Assembly (NCBI GenBank): GCA_963841855.1
Contig: CAWJEJ010000003.1
Location: forward strand, 620,001-684,000
Origin: CAXBBB01 sp963841855
Lineage (GTDB): Bacteria > Bacteroidota > Rhodothermia > Rhodothermales > BA12
Direction: 5' to 3'
DNA: 64,000 bases
The first letter of the stretch is position 1, and each line of letters begins with the position of its first letter. The notes under the pieces are model-generated. The model saw only the letters and a program-made list of their open reading frames with translations. It had not been told where the DNA came from and searched no databases. Both the position numbers and the translations under genes were made by a program. Below are positions 51,172-60,799 of this stretch, in pieces.

Positions 51172-52509
51172 CTAGCTGCGGCGCTCCGCTACGGCTCGGA
51201 TGGGTCCCGAGGGGCGATACGTAATCGACCCCTGAGGGGGCGGAATCGGACCAGTCATGCGCAGTCGGTGCGTCTGCGCAATGGCTGCGAGGACGAGGAC
51301 GCCTTCGGTCCACGCGAACTGCTCGCCGATGCACCCGCGCCGCCCCGAACTAAAAGGCAAGTAGGCAAACTTGTGCCGGTTCGACTTGCGGTCATCGGAG
51401 AAGCGGTCCGGGTCGAACGCTTCAGCATCCTGCCAGAAACGCGGGTCGCGGTGCAGGAAGAGCGGGCCGAGCGCGACCGTCGTCCCTTTGGCGATGGGCA
51501 CACCGCACAGATCGAGATCGCGAACGGCTTCGCGCCCGAAAGACCACGCAGGCGGACGCAAGCGCAGTGACTCGGCGAAGACGCTCCGAGTAAACGGCAA
51601 GCGGGGCAAGTCGTCGAACGTCGGTGCAGCTTGAAGCGCGTCGACTTCGGCGTGCAGGCGGGCTTCTGATTCCGGGTTCTGCGCGAGCAGTGTCCACGTC
51701 CACGAAAGCGCGTTGGCCGTCGTCTCGTGTCCGGCGAGCAGCAGCGTCACCACCTCATCTCGTATCTCGTCGTCCGTTAGTCCCTCACCTGTGTCGGCGT
51801 CGCGCGCCTCCAGAAGCATCGCCAAGAGATCATCCTGGTTGTCCGGGTGGGCGCGACGGTCGGCGATCAGGCGATAGACTTCTCCGTCGATGGCGGCGCG
51901 CGCGGCGTGTAAGCGGCGCGTCGTCGGCAGCGGCAACTTGAGCAGCAACGGAGCCAGCGGATTCATCATACGCTCGAACGCCCGGCTCGCATCGTCGAGC
52001 GCGCCAGCGATGCGGTCGTGTGATACGTCGGCGCCGAAGAGCGTGCGCGAGGCAATGCGTAGCGCCAGCCGGTTCATAGCCTCCACCAAGTCGAACGCTT
52101 CGCCCTGGGGCCAACGCTCGGCCTCCTCGCGCGCCTGCTCGACCATTACGCTGGCGTAGCCTCGAAGCCTCGCGTGGTGAAACGCCGGAAGCACTAATCG
52201 GCGGCGGCGTGTGTGCTCGGGCGCACGTGAGATGAGCATTCCGTCACCGATCAGGATGCTGGTTGCCCGCGCCCCTCGACTCTTAACTGTGCCGTCGTTC
52301 TCGTCGATCAGAAGCGCCCGAATCAGGTCGGGGTGGCGGAGCCAGTACACTGAGCGCGGCCCGCCTTTTCCATAGCGAACTACGTCGGCACCCGCTTCAC
52401 GCCCGGCGTCGTCGAGCCGCTGCGAAACCCCAAACAGGCTGCGCGAGAGCGAGACCACGAACTCGCCCGGATAGCGTGAGGGGTAGGAGATGGCACGATA
52501 GTGAGACAT
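51172..52509 (-). CDS. Cytochrome P450
   Basis: 445 residues, soluble bacterial type. I-helix AGHETTA, K-helix ESLR (ExxR), the aromatic region FDPDRF and the haem-binding loop FSSGRRGCIGEQFA with Cys393 are all present, so the enzyme should be active. RPPAWSFGR after ExxR recalls CYP175-type carotenoid hydroxylases (RLYPPAW), which with the adjacent GT1 enzyme hints at xanthophyll glycoside synthesis; this is inference. No ferredoxin partner is adjacent. Confidence 0.93.
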   Translation of the reverse strand: MSHYRAISYPSRYPGEFVVSLSRSLFGVSQRLDDAGREAGADVVRYGKGGPRSVYWLRHPDLIRALLIDENDGTVKSRGARATSILIGDGMLISRAPEHTRRRRLVLPAFHHARLRGYASVMVEQAREEAERWPQGEAFDLVEAMNRLALRIASRTLFGADVSHDRIAGALDDASRAFERMMNPLAPLLLKLPLPTTRRLHAARAAIDGEVYRLIADRRAHPDNQDDLLAMLLEARDADTGEGLTDDEIRDEVVTLLLAGHETTANALSWTWTLLAQNPESEARLHAEVDALQAAPTFDDLPRLPFTRSVFAESLRLRPPAWSFGREAVRDLDLCGVPIAKGTTVALGPLFLHRDPRFWQDAEAFDPDRFSDDRKSNRHKFAYLPFSSGRRGCIGEQFAWTEGVLVLAAIAQTHRLRMTGPIPPPQGSITYRPSGPIRAVAERRS

Positions 52510-52554
52510 GGAGTAGAGAGACGTCTAGTACGCTGTCGTGCAGTCTAGTTATTG

Positions 52555-53880
52555 CTAGCTCGCCCTGATCCACTTGATGAGATCGCCGTAGCTGGGCTTC
52601 TTGCCGTACGACAGGATGCCGACGCGGTAGATGCGCGCCGAGAGCCACATCGTCGCCAGAAAGCCGCCGAAGAGCAGCACGAGCGAGGTCAGCACCTGCC
52701 ACGCGGGTACGTCGGTGATGGCCATGCGCGCCAGCATCAGCATCGGCGAGAACAGCGGAATGAGCGACATGACGACGGCAAACGTGCTGTCGGGCGACTC
52801 GAGGATGGGCGTCATCGAGACGAAGCCCAGGATGACCGGAATCATGATCGGGACCGTGAACGACTGCGCGTCCTGCACCTCTTCGACGGCCGACCCGGCG
52901 GCGGCGAACAGGCTCGAATAGATCAGGTAACCGCCGATGAAAAACAGCACGAACGCGACGACGATGCCGAATCCGATGTCGGGCATCAGGTCCGGGATGT
53001 TGGGAGCGACCGCTTCGGCAGGGACACCTGCTTCGGCAGCCATCGCCTCGCCCTGGGCAGCGATCGCGTCGACGTTGGACGTTTCGGCGAACATCCCGAT
53101 GATCGGCCCCAACGCGGCGGCGCCTCCCAAGATGATCGCCAGCCACGTCACCTGTTGGACGACACCCAGCAGTCCGACGCCCAGCACTTTGCCGAGTAGC
53201 AAATCGAACGGTTTGACGGCCGACACCATGACTTCGACGACCCGGCTCGTCTTCTCTTCGATCACGCTCTGCATCACCATCGAGCCGTAGATGAAGACGG
53301 ACAGATAGATCAGAAAGCCCATCACACCGCCCAGCGCGGCGCCGCCGAACGCACTTTCCTCTTCCTCGGACCCGTCGTCGGATACGCGCACCGTCCGGCT
53401 CTCGAGCCGTGCGCTGACGATCTCGCGCACTTCCGTCGGCGCTCCGGCCCGGTCGAGCCGCACGTCTTCGATGGCGTTGCGAACGTCACTCGTCAACCGC
53501 TCTCGTGTGAGGTTGCCCCCACCGGACGTGTTGTAAAACAGGATCTCGCCCTCGCCGTCGAGCAGGCTAGCGGGTAGCGAGACGGCCATATCGTAGCGCT
53601 CGGCGAGAACGGCGGCGGACAGGCTGTCGTCAGGCAGGTCGATGGCTTCGAGAACGACGCCATTTCCCGCTTCGTCGACCAGGCGCTCGAAAAGCACGCC
53701 GGTCCGGTCGGCGACGGCGACGGTCTGGTTGTCCGTGCTCGCCATCAGGTAGCCAACCCCGGCGCCAACGGCGATCAGGACGAGGAAGCCGAACGGCGTG
53801 AGAAGCGTGGCGAGGATGAAGCCCTTGGAGCGCGCCCGGCGCCAAAACTCGCTGGAGAGAACGGTAAGTACGTTGCGCAT
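52555..53880 (-). CDS. ABC-2 type exporter permease (NatB-like)
   Basis: 441 residues. One N-terminal TM helix (FGFLVLIAVGAGVGYLMAS) is followed by a large extracytoplasmic loop (about 45-180), then five or more TM helices (ALGGVMGFLIYLSVFIYGSM, VLGVGLLGVVQQVTWLAIIL, GIVVAFVLFFIGGYLIYSSL). MQSVIEEKTSRVVEVMVSAV between them is the conserved ABC-2 elbow motif. The architecture matches NatB/YhaP-type permeases. Partner of the ATPase encoded four bases upstream. Substrate unknown (Na+, peptide or drug efflux in relatives). Confidence 0.92.
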   Translation of the reverse strand: MRNVLTVLSSEFWRRARSKGFILATLLTPFGFLVLIAVGAGVGYLMASTDNQTVAVADRTGVLFERLVDEAGNGVVLEAIDLPDDSLSAAVLAERYDMAVSLPASLLDGEGEILFYNTSGGGNLTRERLTSDVRNAIEDVRLDRAGAPTEVREIVSARLESRTVRVSDDGSEEEESAFGGAALGGVMGFLIYLSVFIYGSMVMQSVIEEKTSRVVEVMVSAVKPFDLLLGKVLGVGLLGVVQQVTWLAIILGGAAALGPIIGMFAETSNVDAIAAQGEAMAAEAGVPAEAVAPNIPDLMPDIGFGIVVAFVLFFIGGYLIYSSLFAAAGSAVEEVQDAQSFTVPIMIPVILGFVSMTPILESPDSTFAVVMSLIPLFSPMLMLARMAITDVPAWQVLTSLVLLFGGFLATMWLSARIYRVGILSYGKKPSYGDLIKWIRAS

Positions 53881-53884
53881 CGGA

Positions 53885-54826
53885 TCAGGCTAAGGAAGTG
53901 GCAGCGGCGGGCGCGAGGTCAGCCTCGCCGACGGTGCGGACAAAGATCTCGCGCATCGACGGTTCGGCCATGTGGAAGCGGTAGAGCGTGTCGACGGACG
54001 CGAGGGCGGCGTCGAGGACGCGGCGGCCGGGCGTGCCGTCGAGCAGTTGGACGGTCGCGCGGTGCTCGGTGCGGTCGCTGATGCTGACCGCGCGCTGAGC
54101 GACGAGTTCGTCGAGGAACGCAGCCGATCCGTCGTATTCGAGCAGGACGGTTCCCCTTCCGAACGAGCGCTTGACCTCGCGCACGCCACCCGCCAGGACG
54201 ACTTTGCCCTTGTTGATCAAGCAGATGTCGTCGCACAACTCTTCGACCTGCTCCATCCGGTGCGACGCGAACAGGACGGTTCGGCCTTGCTCGCGCATCT
54301 CGTAGACCACGTCTTTGAGCAGATCGGCGTTGATCGGGTCCAACCCGCTGAACGGTTCGTCGAGGATGACGAGTTCGGGTTCGTGGACGAGCGTGGCGAT
54401 GAACTGCACCTTTTGCTGCATCCCCTTGCTCAACTCCTCGACCTTCTTGCCCGCCCAGTCGCTCGCGCCCAGGCGTTTGAGCCACGCGTGCATCCGCTTG
54501 ATCGCGGTCGGCTTGTCCAGCCCTCTGAGCATGGCGAAGTAGACGATCTGCTCGCCGACTTTGAGCTTTTTGTACAGCCCCCGCTCTTCGGGCAGATAGC
54601 CCATGACTTCTTGCGACCACGGGCCGACCTCTTTGGCGCCGAACGTGATCCGGCCTTCGTCGGGCATCGTGATGTGCGTCACCATCCGAATCGTCGACGA
54701 CTTGCCTGCGCCGTTGGGACCGAGCACGCCCAAGATGCGACCCGGCTCTGCGGTAAAACTGATGTGGTCGACGGCCGTGAAGTCGCCATACCGCTTGACG
54801 ACGTTGTCGACATGGAGGGTGCGCAT
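53885..54826 (-). CDS. ABC transporter ATP-binding protein (NatA-like)
   Basis: 313 residues. Walker A GPNGAGKSST, Q-loop YLPEERGLYKK, signature LSKGMQQKVQF, Walker B LVILDEPFSGLDP and H-loop ASHRMEQ are all intact. The C-terminal ~80 residues form the DUF4162-type extension common in NatA-like proteins. Encoded immediately upstream of its permease with a four-base gap. Confidence 0.95.
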   Translation of the reverse strand: MRTLHVDNVVKRYGDFTAVDHISFTAEPGRILGVLGPNGAGKSSTIRMVTHITMPDEGRITFGAKEVGPWSQEVMGYLPEERGLYKKLKVGEQIVYFAMLRGLDKPTAIKRMHAWLKRLGASDWAGKKVEELSKGMQQKVQFIATLVHEPELVILDEPFSGLDPINADLLKDVVYEMREQGRTVLFASHRMEQVEELCDDICLINKGKVVLAGGVREVKRSFGRGTVLLEYDGSAAFLDELVAQRAVSISDRTEHRATVQLLDGTPGRRVLDAALASVDTLYRFHMAEPSMREIFVRTVGEADLAPAAATSLA

Positions 54827-54933
54827 AGAGTCGTGGGGATGAGGTGCGTCAAACTACGGAAGCGCGACGGATGGGTTACGCGTGGCTGATCGGCAGCGTG
54901 ATTAGGTCTTCCATCCGACACGGATCGTTCCGC

Positions 54934-56438
54934 ATGCGCCTCTCGTTTCTCCTCCTCGCCCTCATCGCCTGCCCGCTCGCTGCTAGGAGCAACCGACGCT
55001 CGCCGCCGACATCAACGCGGGCAACGCCGACAGCGCTCCGTCCGGACTGACGGCCTATGCGGGCGCTCTCTACTTCGCCGCCGACGATGGGCAGAGCGGG
55101 CGCGAGTTGTGGCGCTACGACCCGGCAACGCAGCAGGCTTCGCTGGTCGCCGATCTCGACGCTCAGGGCGGCAGCGACCCGTACGGCCTGGTCGTTTTGG
55201 ACGGGGCGCTCTACTTCGCGGCGGACGAGGGCGAGAGCAGCACCTCGATCTGGCGATACGACGCTTCCACGAACGAAGCGCGCGCCGTGACGCGTATCGA
55301 GCCCAACCGAGACAGAAGAAATGTACGCATCCTCGCCGTCTACTCGGGTCAGTTGTACTTCAACGACGCCGCCAGCGGAGCGCTGATGCGCTACGATCCT
55401 CAGTCGGAGCAGATCGAGCAGGCGCCCGGATACACGGTCCGGGATGCGGATCCTCCGGGCATCCGTCGTGGTCAACGGCGAGTTGTGCTTCGTCTCGCCG
55501 GTCATCTCGTGCTACGACGCGCGCACCAACGAGACGCGGCAAGTGGCTGATGGTCCCGCAAACGAGGACAGAAGCTTCGCCGTTTTGGGCGACCGTCTGT
55601 ACTTCGACGCTTGGTTCCGGGACAACAGTGGAGTCGAAGCGGGCATGCAGATTCTACGACTTCTCTTCGGACACGACCGGAGCGGTGCGAGGCTCCACCT
55701 TCGGACTAAACTTCACCCGCCGCCCGGCCAACATCGTCGCCTATGCTGGAAAACTCTACTTCGGCGCACCGTCTACCGAACTCTTCGGCGCACCGTCTGA
55801 TGCCGGTTTCAGCATGTGGGCCTATGATCCGGACGCCGATCGGATCGAGCTTGCCGCCGAACTCGACGTCTCGGGATATGACGGCGATTCGGACCGGCCT
55901 CTGGTATACGCAGACCAGTTGTACTTCTCCGTGCTTGGCAGTAGGGGCTTCGATCTGTGGCGTTTCGACGCGTCCAGCAACGAGGCATCGCGCGTCGGCG
56001 AGGCAACTTTTTTTAAGCTGGTACGATGGGCCGATGAGACCGGCGGCTGGATACCTGACCGTGCTCGGCGACGCTCTCTACTTCTCGGCCGCCGACGACT
56101 CGAACGGAATCGAACTGTGGCGATACGATTCGTCAGACGTGGTCTCGACTACCGATCCGGCTGTGCCGTCAGGCGAGCGGGCATCCGTTTCGATATCACC
56201 CAACCCGGCTTCGGCGATGTCGCGCATCAGCGTTGAGGTCGAGCGGGCGCAGCGGGCGCGCGTGTCGGTCTTCGACGCGCTCGGACGCGAAGTCGCCGTT
56301 TTGCTCGACGGGACGCTGAGCGCCAACGAAGCGCGGACGCTTTCGCTCGACGCCTCGCCGCTTCCGCCCGGCCTGTACGTCGTCCGACTTGCAGGCGAGA
56401 ACGTAGCGCGGACACGTACACTCGTCGTCGCGCGCTGA
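54934..56438 (+). pseudogene. T9SS-secreted WRYD-repeat propeller protein, four apparent frameshifts
   Basis: Starting at the ATG at 54934, the signal peptide MRLSFLLLALIACPLAA is followed by a frame change near 54985 into EQPTLAADINAGN. Blades of the form LYFAADDGQSGRELWRYD continue, with further changes near 55450, 55650 and 56042. Each change keeps recognisable sequence on both sides (GQLYFNDAASGALMRYDP, NGELCFVSPVISCYDARTNE, KLYFGAPSTELFGAP, GYLTVLGDALYFSAADDSNG). The C-terminus is an intact T9SS sorting domain (SISPNPASAMSRISV, VSVFDALGREVAVLLDG, RTRTLVVAR). A single missing C near 54984 would restore the signal-peptide junction as AAQEQPT. It is either decayed or an error-rich stretch. 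Confidence 0.75.
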
Positions 56439-56457
56439 TCGGAGTTAGTCGAGAAAA

Positions 56458-56490
56458 CGCCGCGCTCGGACCGTCCGGGTGCGGCGCTTT
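56458..56490 (+). terminator. Terminator hairpin, first of a look-alike family
   Basis: A 14-bp stem with two G-U pairs (arms CGCCGCGCTCGGAC and its near-complement), followed by CTTT, 19 bases after the T9SS gene stop. The same core recurs near 58718, 60757 and, more diverged, 62558. Confidence 0.75.
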
Positions 56491-56681
56491 CAGGTTTGGA
56501 AAATCCGGTGACATGGCGCGCTTTGAGAGGGTGAGACGACACTGTCACCACTTTTGAAAGCGTCGATTTTCTATCCTGCTCGCGTCGTCCCGATGGTAGT
56601 GTTTGATTTGGGTTGCGTGCGATTTGGGATGGCTTTCTCCACCACCTCCGCCCCCTGTGGCGGGCCACCCACCATTCCTCC

Positions 56682-58694
56682 ATGCGCCTCGCATACTCCC
56701 GCATATCGTTCGCTCTTTTAGCGGCATTTCTCCTCTTGCCGGCTTCGGTCCGCGCGCAATCGGCAGCCAATCCCGTCTCTGCGTTCGGCGCGTCCGGCAT
56801 AGACATCGCCCGCGAAATCGCCGTCGATGCGCAGGGTAACCTTTTCGTCGCAGGCTCATTCGAAGGCACCGTCGACTTCGATCCCGGATCGGGCGAGGTG
56901 AGCCGCACCTCGACATCCCAAAGCGGCGACTCGTTTCTGGCCAGCTACGACGCCAACGGCGCGGTGCGCTTCGTCAACGCGCTTCCCGGCTTCAACGATG
57001 AGTTCATCAACGACATCGACATCGACGCGGCAGGTAACGTTTACATCGTCGGCTCGTTCAACGCCAATATCAGCCTCAACCCCGCCGATCCCAACCAGCA
57101 GTTGCAGGCCGTTCGGGTGCGCGACGGATTCGTAGCGAGCTACACGTCGGCGGGCGCATTCCGCTTTGGCTTCGGAATCGGCACCGCGAACTTCGACGAG
57201 GCATTGTCGATTGCCGTAACTCCGACGAACGGGTTTTACGTAACTGGTTTCTTCGAAGGCATCGCCGACTTCGATCCCGGCGCTGGCACGGCAGAGTTGA
57301 CCTCATCGGCAAGAGACCTTTACGTCGCTAGCTACGATGCCAATGGCGGCTACCGCTCGGCCTTCCGCCTCCCTGTCGTACCCTCTGCAATCGCAGTCGA
57401 CCTGCTGGGCAACGTCCACATCACCGGCATATTCACCAGCACGGTCGACTTCGATCCCGGAACTGGAATCGCGGGACAGACAGCGGTAGGCGGAGAGTCG
57501 GCCTTCTTCGCCACCTACACATCGGCACTCGCCTACCAAAATGTATTCATCGTGGGAAGCCCCACGTTCGACGGTAGAATCAGCCCCCAGGACCTCGCCA
57601 CCGATGCGGCGGGCAACCTATATGCCACGGGAACGCTCCTCAGATCGGTCGACTTCGATCCGGGCTCGGGCGAGGTCATAGTCGACAACACCAACTCGGT
57701 GGGCAACCCGTTTATGGCCAGTTATACGCCAGCTGGCGCGTTGCGCTACGCCTCGCTGATAGAGGGCAACGGCAACAGCATTGCTCCGAACATCGACGTG
57801 AGGGCTGACGGAACGACGACGATCACGGGCAACTTCAACCGCACGCTCGACTTCGATCCGTCCGACGCGGGCGTGCAGTCGCGCGAGGCCTCCTCTACCC
57901 TCAACGGGTCTACGTACGTAGCCAGCTACGACGCCAACGGCGCCTACCGATTCGTCACGACCTTTACCAACAGCTTCGGCTTCGCCGTGGCGAGCGGACC
58001 CACCGGTGCGATCTACTCGGCCGGCGGCTTCCTCGAAATCGCCGACTTCGACCAGTCTGCCGGCGAGGAACTGCGCTCTTCGAACGGCTTCTTCGACGCG
58101 TTCATCGTCGGCCTCAACGCCGACGGTAGCCTGCTGCCGGTCGAGCTGACGGCTTTCACGGCCACGCTCGACGGCGCCTCGGCCCGCCTGAACTGGACGA
58201 CGGTGTCCGAAACCAATAACGCAGGCTTCGCCGTCGAGCACGCCGGACCCGGATTGGCGTTCGCCGACGCCGGATGGGTCGACGGCAATGGCACAACGCT
58301 CGAAGCGCACAACTACCGCTTCGCCGTCGCCAATCTCGCCGCGGGTACGCACCGCTTCCGCCTGCGCCAGACCGACCTCGACGGAGCCACTGAGCTTTCG
58401 CCGGTCGTCGAACTGAGCGTCGGCCTGAGCGAGACCTCGCGCTTGTCGCTCGCGCCCAACCCGGCCAGTGACGAATCGCGCGTCTCGGTCCAGGTGCAGC
58501 GCGCGCAGACGGTGCGCGTGAGCATCTTCGACGCACTGGGCCGCGAAGTCGCCGTCCTGCTCGACGGCGCGATGGGCGCGGACGAGGCGCTGAGCCTGGC
58601 CGTCGACGCCTCGGCGCTTCCGGCAGGGCTCTACATGGTGCGGCTGACCGGTGAGACGGTCCGCCAGACGCGCACGCTCATCGTCGCGCGCTAA
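56682..58694 (+). CDS. T9SS-secreted SBBP-like repeat protein, paralogue 1
   Basis: The ATG at 56682 opens the signal peptide MRLAYSRISFALLAAFLLLP; 23 upstream in-frame codons are rejected. 670 residues. Propeller-like repeats of 50-60 residues carry VDFDPGSGE/VDFDPGTG and ASYDANGAYRF strands, plus NLFVAGSFEGT/NVYIVGSFNAN turns. A short FN3-like domain (VELTAFTATLDGASARLNW) precedes the T9SS sorting domain (LSLAPNPASDESRVSV, VSIFDALGREVAVLLDG, RQTRTLIVAR). Probable surface protein of unknown ligand. Closely similar to the next gene, from which it differs by having the FN3-like insert. Confidence 0.88.
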   Translation: MRLAYSRISFALLAAFLLLPASVRAQSAANPVSAFGASGIDIAREIAVDAQGNLFVAGSFEGTVDFDPGSGEVSRTSTSQSGDSFLASYDANGAVRFVNALPGFNDEFINDIDIDAAGNVYIVGSFNANISLNPADPNQQLQAVRVRDGFVASYTSAGAFRFGFGIGTANFDEALSIAVTPTNGFYVTGFFEGIADFDPGAGTAELTSSARDLYVASYDANGGYRSAFRLPVVPSAIAVDLLGNVHITGIFTSTVDFDPGTGIAGQTAVGGESAFFATYTSALAYQNVFIVGSPTFDGRISPQDLATDAAGNLYATGTLLRSVDFDPGSGEVIVDNTNSVGNPFMASYTPAGALRYASLIEGNGNSIAPNIDVRADGTTTITGNFNRTLDFDPSDAGVQSREASSTLNGSTYVASYDANGAYRFVTTFTNSFGFAVASGPTGAIYSAGGFLEIADFDQSAGEELRSSNGFFDAFIVGLNADGSLLPVELTAFTATLDGASARLNWTTVSETNNAGFAVEHAGPGLAFADAGWVDGNGTTLEAHNYRFAVANLAAGTHRFRLRQTDLDGATELSPVVELSVGLSETSRLSLAPNPASDESRVSVQVQRAQTVRVSIFDALGREVAVLLDGAMGADEALSLAVDASALPAGLYMVRLTGETVRQTRTLIVAR

Positions 58695-58706
58695 CGGCTT
58701 CAATCG

Positions 58707-58760
58707 CAAATGCACAGGCGCCGCGCTCTGGACTCTCCGGGCGCGGCGCCTGTGCATTTG
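58707..58760 (+). terminator. Perfect 20-bp hairpin after paralogue 1
   Basis: Arms 58707-58726 and 58741-58760 are perfectly complementary around a 14-base loop; the 3' arm ends GCATTTG. The inner part shares GCCGCGCTC...CCGGGCGCGGC with the hairpins after the other T9SS genes. Confidence 0.75.
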
Positions 58761-58966
58761 CCTGGGCGGGGGGATGTGGTTGCATGCGTTCCGGTGTTGA
58801 TACAGTCTTGCGCGATACCATACCGTCACGCCGCACCTGATTCGTGCTGGAATAGCTTGCCATCGGCGCGCCGACTAGCGAAGAACGCTCAGGTGAGACT
58901 CACATCGCTCGGCGCAGCATCCCACTGCTCGTCTCCCCGGACGCTACACTACACCACACCACTCCT

Positions 58967-60733
58967 ATGCGCTTCGCATACTCCCGCGCGTCGCTCGTCC
59001 TACTAGCGGCGCTTTTACTGACGCCTGCCGCCTTTGCGCAGGCCGTTAATCCGGTCACCCAAATCGGCGGCGCGGGCTTCGACAACGGCCGCGAACTCGC
59101 CACCGACGCGTCGGGCAATCTCTTCGCCGCGGGCGTGTTCGAGGGCACCGTCGACTTCGATCCTGGATCGGGCGTCGTCAACCGCACGGCAGCCTCGTCG
59201 GGCGGCGACGCGTTTCTAGTCAGCTACACCCCCGCCGGTGTGCTGCGCTTCGCCAACAACTTCGGCGGACAGGGGAGCGTCGACGTCAACGACATCGACG
59301 TCGACGCCGCAGGCAACGTTTACATCGCTGGCTCCTTCAACGCGTTCATCACCCTCAACCCCGCCGATCCCAACCAAGAACTCGACGCCGTCCGCGTGCG
59401 CGATGGGTTCGTGGCGAGCTACACACCGGCAGGCGCGCTCCGCTTCGGCTTCAACATCGGCACGGCCGACTTCGACCAGGCCATCTCGATCGCCGTCACC
59501 GCGTCGGGCGGCTTCTTCGTGACGGGCATCATTGAGGGCACGGCCGACTTCGACCCGGGCGCTGGCGTGGCCGAGTTGACCTCCTCGGGCGGGCAGTACT
59601 ACGCAGCCAGCTACGACGCCAGCGGCAACTACCGATCGGCTTTCCTGCTCGCCAGCTTCGTCAGCGCTACCTCCATCGCGGTCGACCCATCGGGCAACGT
59701 CTTCATCGGCGGAGTCTTCCAGGGCACGGTCGACTTCGATCCGGGCGACGGCATTGCCGGTGCCACCTCGGTGGGCGGCAACGCGGACGGCTTCCTCGCC
59801 AGCTACGCGTCCGATCTCACCTTCCGCCGCGTCTCCACGTTTGGCAACAGCGAGTTCAGCGGCGGTTCGCTCACGCCTCAGTTCCTGGCGACCGACGGGT
59901 CGGGCAACCTCTACGTCACGGGCCTGCTCGGTGGCGAGATCGACTTCGATCCGGGCAGCGGCGAGACCCTGATCGACAACGACAACACGACTGGCAACGT
60001 GTTCGTCGCCAGCTACGACGCCAGCGGCGCGCTGCGCAGCGCATTCCTGGTCGAGGGTAGGGGCAACGCTGCCGTCTTGGGCATCGACGTGGACGCCAGC
60101 GGAGGGACCTCGATCGCAGGCTTCTTTCTGGGCGGCACGCTCGACTTCGACCCGTCCGGCGGCGAAGCAACGCGCGGCGACAACACCACGAACAACTTTG
60201 GCTTCGTCGCCAGCTACACCGCCAGCGGCGGCTACCGCTTCGTTAACGTGTTCACCAACAGCGTGGGCAGCGACGTGGCGAGCGCGCCGAGCGGCGCCAT
60301 CTACACGAGCGGCCTGTTCACCACAATCGCCGACTTCGACCAGTCGGACGCTGAACTGCTGCGCTCGTCCGTCAACGGATCGGCCGACGTGTACATCGTC
60401 GGACTCAACGCCGACGGCAGCTTGCTCACGGGCAACCCAACCGCGATTCCGTCGGCGGCCGAGTTGAACGCCTCACTGCGCCTCTCCGTCGCGCCTAACC
60501 CGGCGACCCACTCGGCCGCTGCCTCGGTCGAGACCGACCGCGCGCAGGACGTGCGCGTGGCCGTCTACGACGCGCTGGGCCGCCAGGTCGCCGTCCTGTT
60601 CGACGGGATGCTGATGCCGGGCCAGAGCCAGACGCTGACCGTCGACGCCTCGGCTCTTCCGGCAGGGCTCTACATGGTGCGGCTGACCGGTGAGACGATC
60701 CGCCAGACGCGCACGCTCGTCGTCGCGCGCTGA
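58967..60733 (+). CDS. T9SS-secreted SBBP-like repeat protein, paralogue 2
   Basis: 588 residues with signal peptide MRFAYSRASLVLLAALLLTP, nearly the same N-terminus as paralogue 1. The repeats (GTVDFDPGSG, ASYDASGNYRSAF, GNVFIGGVFQGT) align one-to-one with those of the preceding gene, and so does the sorting domain (LRLSVAPNPATHSAAASV, VAVYDALGRQVAVLFDG, RQTRTLVVAR). The FN3-like module of paralogue 1 is missing. Some internal DNA is strongly GC-biased with GC-rich third positions. A tandem duplication followed by divergence is the simplest history. Function unknown; surface location inferred. Confidence 0.88.
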   Translation: MRFAYSRASLVLLAALLLTPAAFAQAVNPVTQIGGAGFDNGRELATDASGNLFAAGVFEGTVDFDPGSGVVNRTAASSGGDAFLVSYTPAGVLRFANNFGGQGSVDVNDIDVDAAGNVYIAGSFNAFITLNPADPNQELDAVRVRDGFVASYTPAGALRFGFNIGTADFDQAISIAVTASGGFFVTGIIEGTADFDPGAGVAELTSSGGQYYAASYDASGNYRSAFLLASFVSATSIAVDPSGNVFIGGVFQGTVDFDPGDGIAGATSVGGNADGFLASYASDLTFRRVSTFGNSEFSGGSLTPQFLATDGSGNLYVTGLLGGEIDFDPGSGETLIDNDNTTGNVFVASYDASGALRSAFLVEGRGNAAVLGIDVDASGGTSIAGFFLGGTLDFDPSGGEATRGDNTTNNFGFVASYTASGGYRFVNVFTNSVGSDVASAPSGAIYTSGLFTTIADFDQSDAELLRSSVNGSADVYIVGLNADGSLLTGNPTAIPSAAELNASLRLSVAPNPATHSAAASVETDRAQDVRVAVYDALGRQVAVLFDGMLMPGQSQTLTVDASALPAGLYMVRLTGETIRQTRTLVVAR

Positions 60734-60753
60734 TCGGAGCCACTCCAACCAGA

Positions 60754-60790
60754 AAGCGCCGCGCTCGGACTGTCCGGGCGCGGCGCTTTT
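60754..60790 (+). terminator. Terminator hairpin after paralogue 2
   Basis: Arms AGCGCCGCGCTCGGAC and its near-complement close a tight loop and are followed by TTTT. It also lies just past the 3' end of the convergent phosphatase gene, so it may serve both. Confidence 0.85.
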
Positions 60791-60799
60791 GCGTTTGAG

